This document shows, one piece after another, positions 6,377 to 7,394 of a stretch of DNA of 7,394 bases. A program made the translations under genes and the position numbers. Position 1 is the stretch's first letter. The number at the start of each line of letters is the position of its first letter. Under the pieces are notes generated by a model that was not told where the DNA came from, did no database searches, and was given only the letters and a program-made list of their open reading frames with translations. The stretch comes from Desulfobacterales bacterium (GTDB lineage Bacteria; Desulfobacterota; Desulfobacteria; Desulfobacterales; JASFBJ01). The DNA is taken from the NCBI GenBank assembly GCA_030149585.1, contig JASFBJ010000180.1, forward strand, positions 1 to 7,394. Reading direction: 5' to 3'.

Positions 6377-6407
6377 AGATAGAAACATTAAAAATGTAAA
6401 CTATTTT

Positions 6408-6438
6408 TGAGCATTCATGAAGGATGCTCACTGTTTTA
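6408..6438 (+). terminator. Possible rho-independent terminator after the pfk operon
   Basis: TGAGCAT (6408-6414) and ATGCTCA (6424-6430) are perfect 7-bp arms around a 9-nt loop, followed on the plus strand by CTGTTTTATT. The U-tract is short and offset by 3 nt, so this is only a fair terminator. It sits about 100 nt after the last plus-strand gene and directly beyond the stop of the opposing toxin gene. On the minus strand the stem is followed by A residues, so it would not stop toxin transcription. Confidence 0.4.
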
Positions 6439-6894
6439 TTGCAAAAATTTCTCAGGGGTCAAGACAGTGCCTGGGAAAATATTTTCAAAATGTAAATTAT
6501 CCCAGGTAACCATTGTTGAAATAAAGGCTAAATGGCTTTTTGCAACTGAAACCATTAATGCATCACCAAGCGAGGTTCTGTTTTTTAGCAGATTAAAAAT
6601 CTCCTTAATCCTAATGGCTGGAAGGTTAGTTCCAAGATCGGGAACAGGCAGAACAGTGACCCGATATCTGTCTTGAAAGTAGAACCATAGTTCCGTTAAC
6701 TGTTTTTCGTTGAGATTAAATGAGAGGATTCCACAAAGTTCCAACAGATTGATAATAGTTGTAAAACCTGTTTTCTTATTTGCTATCTTATCAAGAAATG
6801 CCTGATTTGTTTTGTAACAGACATCTCTTTTGTACCGGAGGTCAATCACAAAAATATTTGTATCAATCAAAACTAAGTTCTGCTTCGCATCCAC
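6436..6894 (-). CDS. vapC: VapC-type PIN-domain toxin (ribonuclease)
   Basis: This is a PIN-fold, metal-dependent ribonuclease toxin of the VapC kind; members cut tRNA or rRNA when freed from their antitoxin. With the GTG start at 6892-6894 the protein has 152 residues, slightly longer than the usual 130-140. The acidic active-site residues are all visible: Asp11 in LIDTNIF, Glu52 in NLLELCG, Asp111 in SLGDALMVSVAK and Asp132 in TWDNLHF. The frame opens earlier, at another GTG (6910-6912), but that codon has AAGGG butted against it. The GTG at 6894 has GGGAGG exactly 7 nt upstream and gives a normal VapC N-terminus. It overlaps the antitoxin gene by 22 nt, the usual arrangement for coupled toxin-antitoxin translation. 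The active site looks intact, so the toxin is probably functional. It stops at 6436, opposite the end of the pfk operon. Confidence 0.88.
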   Translation of the reverse strand: MDAKQNLVLIDTNIFVIDLRYKRDVCYKTNQAFLDKIANKKTGFTTIINLLELCGILSFNLNEKQLTELWFYFQDRYRVTVLPVPDLGTNLPAIRIKEIFNLLKNRTSLGDALMVSVAKSHLAFISTMVTWDNLHFENIFPGTVLTPEKFLQ

Positions 6895-7136
6895 TCTGTG
6901 GCCTCCCGCCACCCCTTAAATCCAGGCTTTGTTGTTTTGAGGGTTTGTTCAATATCTCGCCATGCTTCATCAAAAGACCTTAATTCTTTTAGGGCTTCAG
7001 TCTTTTTTCCCTCAGGTGGAGCAATGACAGCTACAGCTTTCCCCCGGTAAGTAACGGTTAATCTTTCACCCGACCTAACCCTTTTGATAATTTCTCCTGT
7101 TTTTTGTTTCAATTGTTTGGCTGTTACTATGCTCAT
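6873..7136 (-). CDS. Phd/YefM-family antitoxin
   Basis: This is the antitoxin partner of the PIN toxin; it binds DNA to repress its own operon and neutralises the toxin. The 87-residue protein begins MSIVTAKQLKQKTGEIIKRV and continues SGERLTVTYRGKAVAVIAPP. This is the Phd pattern: an N-terminal A-x-x-x-K/R helix, then the L-x-V-T-x-R-G-K/x-P-x-A-V-I/L strand pair at about 25-40. Residues 43-87 are charged and Trp-containing (DEAWRDIEQ, GWREATEWMRSRT), and are the likely toxin-binding tail. GGAGG at forward 7144-7148, 7 nt before the ATG, fixes the start. The 3' end overlaps the toxin gene by 22 nt. Phd-type antitoxins paired with PIN toxins are a known combination. Confidence 0.9.
   Translation of the reverse strand: MSIVTAKQLKQKTGEIIKRVRSGERLTVTYRGKAVAVIAPPEGKKTEALKELRSFDEAWRDIEQTLKTTKPGFKGWREATEWMRSRT
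6902..6907 (-). promoter_or_regulatory. Ribosome-binding site that decides the toxin start
   Basis: GGGAGG on the minus strand, inside the antitoxin coding region, lies 7 nt before the GTG at 6892-6894. It favours this start over the GTG at 6910-6912, whose only purine tract touches the start codon. Confidence 0.6.
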
Positions 7137-7167
7137 AAAATTTCCTCCAAGTAGTCACTTGAATTTT

Positions 7168-7196
7168 ATAATGATTACTTCATGACAGCATGTCAA
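7168..7196 (-). promoter_or_regulatory. Promoter of the toxin-antitoxin operon
   Basis: On the minus strand TTGACA (forward 7191-7196, perfect -35) is followed after 17 nt by CATTAT (forward 7168-7173, 4 of 6 to TATAAT). The predicted start is near 7160, giving a leader of about 25 nt before the antitoxin ATG. Confidence 0.65.
7183..7195. promoter_or_regulatory. Operator-like palindrome over the toxin-antitoxin -35 box
   Basis: TGACA (7183-7187) and TGTCA (7191-7195) are perfect inverted copies around GCA. The palindrome overlaps the -35 box and the promoter spacer, the place expected for autorepression by a Phd-type antitoxin or its toxin complex. The role is inferred from position. Confidence 0.5.
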
Positions 7197-7394
7197 CGAT
7201 AATTTTTGTCGTATTAATATTATCAGTATTTGGGGGGATTCTTCTGTGGTTCGCTCATCTATGATCTATGAACTGATAATGGGAGTTTTTATCAGCACTG
7301 CCTGCAATACCCTAAGGAACGAGGACAAAATAACTTCCTCAACTATGCATCACAGCTTCAGGCCATCTTTGCCCGATCTGCCTGATCTGAAATA
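7197..7394. other. Right-end region without an assignable gene, several short repeats
   Basis: CTGATAA (7273-7279) and TTATCAG (7289-7295) form a perfect 7-bp inverted repeat with a 9-nt loop, and a second TTATCAG lies at 7220-7226. ATCTATG is tandemly duplicated at 7257-7270. A plus-strand frame is open from 7186 to the window edge with a possible GTG at 7246 and ATG at 7261. Its translation (MIYELIMGVFISTACNTLRN and onward) matches nothing I know, and the AT-rich first half reads like non-coding DNA. It may be the edge of a repeat or the 5' end of an unknown gene. Confidence 0.3.

Noticed and set aside
6407..6676. Plus-strand frame of 89 codons opposite the toxin gene
   Set aside because: The minus strand carries all four PIN-domain acidic motifs in frame, so the plus-strand frame is a shadow.
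522..7136. A single new multi-gene defence or metabolic system across the window
   Set aside because: The plus-strand genes are mostly known housekeeping families with unclear mutual links, and the toxin-antitoxin pair is a separate, convergent unit with its own promoter.
1..7394. CRISPR array, tRNA or rRNA genes, insertion sequence or phage genes
   Set aside because: No regularly spaced repeats, no cloverleaf or rRNA-like sequence, and no transposase, integrase or phage protein motifs were seen in any frame.

Overview
The window looks like ordinary chromosome from a Gram-negative, probably anaerobic bacterium. The Kdo-pathway isomerase KdsD implies lipopolysaccharide. The iron-sulfur flavoprotein domain, the ATP-type/lysine-bearing phosphofructokinase and the moderately AT-rich coding style fit the sulfate-reducing Desulfobacterota (Desulfobacterales-like). 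This placement is an inference from gene content and not from a marker gene.

Layout. (1) Positions 1-228 (minus): the first 76 codons of a biotin carboxylase, cut by the window edge. (2) Positions 229-521: a divergent intergenic region with a good sigma-70-like promoter for the carboxylase, a weaker promoter candidate for the plus-strand genes, and a perfect 7-bp inverted repeat between them. (3) Positions 522-4386 (plus): four closely spaced genes. They encode an iron-sulfur flavoprotein fused to a low-molecular-weight phosphatase/arsenate-reductase domain, a GYF_2-AIM24 protein, an unrecognised 274-residue protein, and KdsD. Gaps are about 31-34 nt, so one transcript is plausible. (4) Positions 4387-4561: a 175-nt gap with a tandem 15-bp repeat and one copy of a short dispersed sequence. 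(5) Positions 4562-6312 (plus): a 445-residue phosphofructokinase, translationally coupled to a small unrecognised protein that starts at TTG on the pfk stop. (6) Positions 6313-6435: a repeat hairpin and a possible terminator. (7) Positions 6436-7136 (minus): a Phd-type antitoxin and a VapC-type PIN toxin in overlapping genes, with a well-formed promoter and an operator-like palindrome. (8) Positions 7197-7394: no assignable gene, several short repeats, and an open frame of doubtful meaning running off the edge.

How the genes fit together. KdsD (ribulose 5-phosphate to arabinose 5-phosphate) and phosphofructokinase both act on sugar phosphates, but the sequence shows no closer link. The toxin-antitoxin module is convergent to the metabolic genes and is the most accessory-like part. 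The item most worth following up is the two-domain redox/phosphatase fusion at 522-1490. No clear new multi-gene system is visible.
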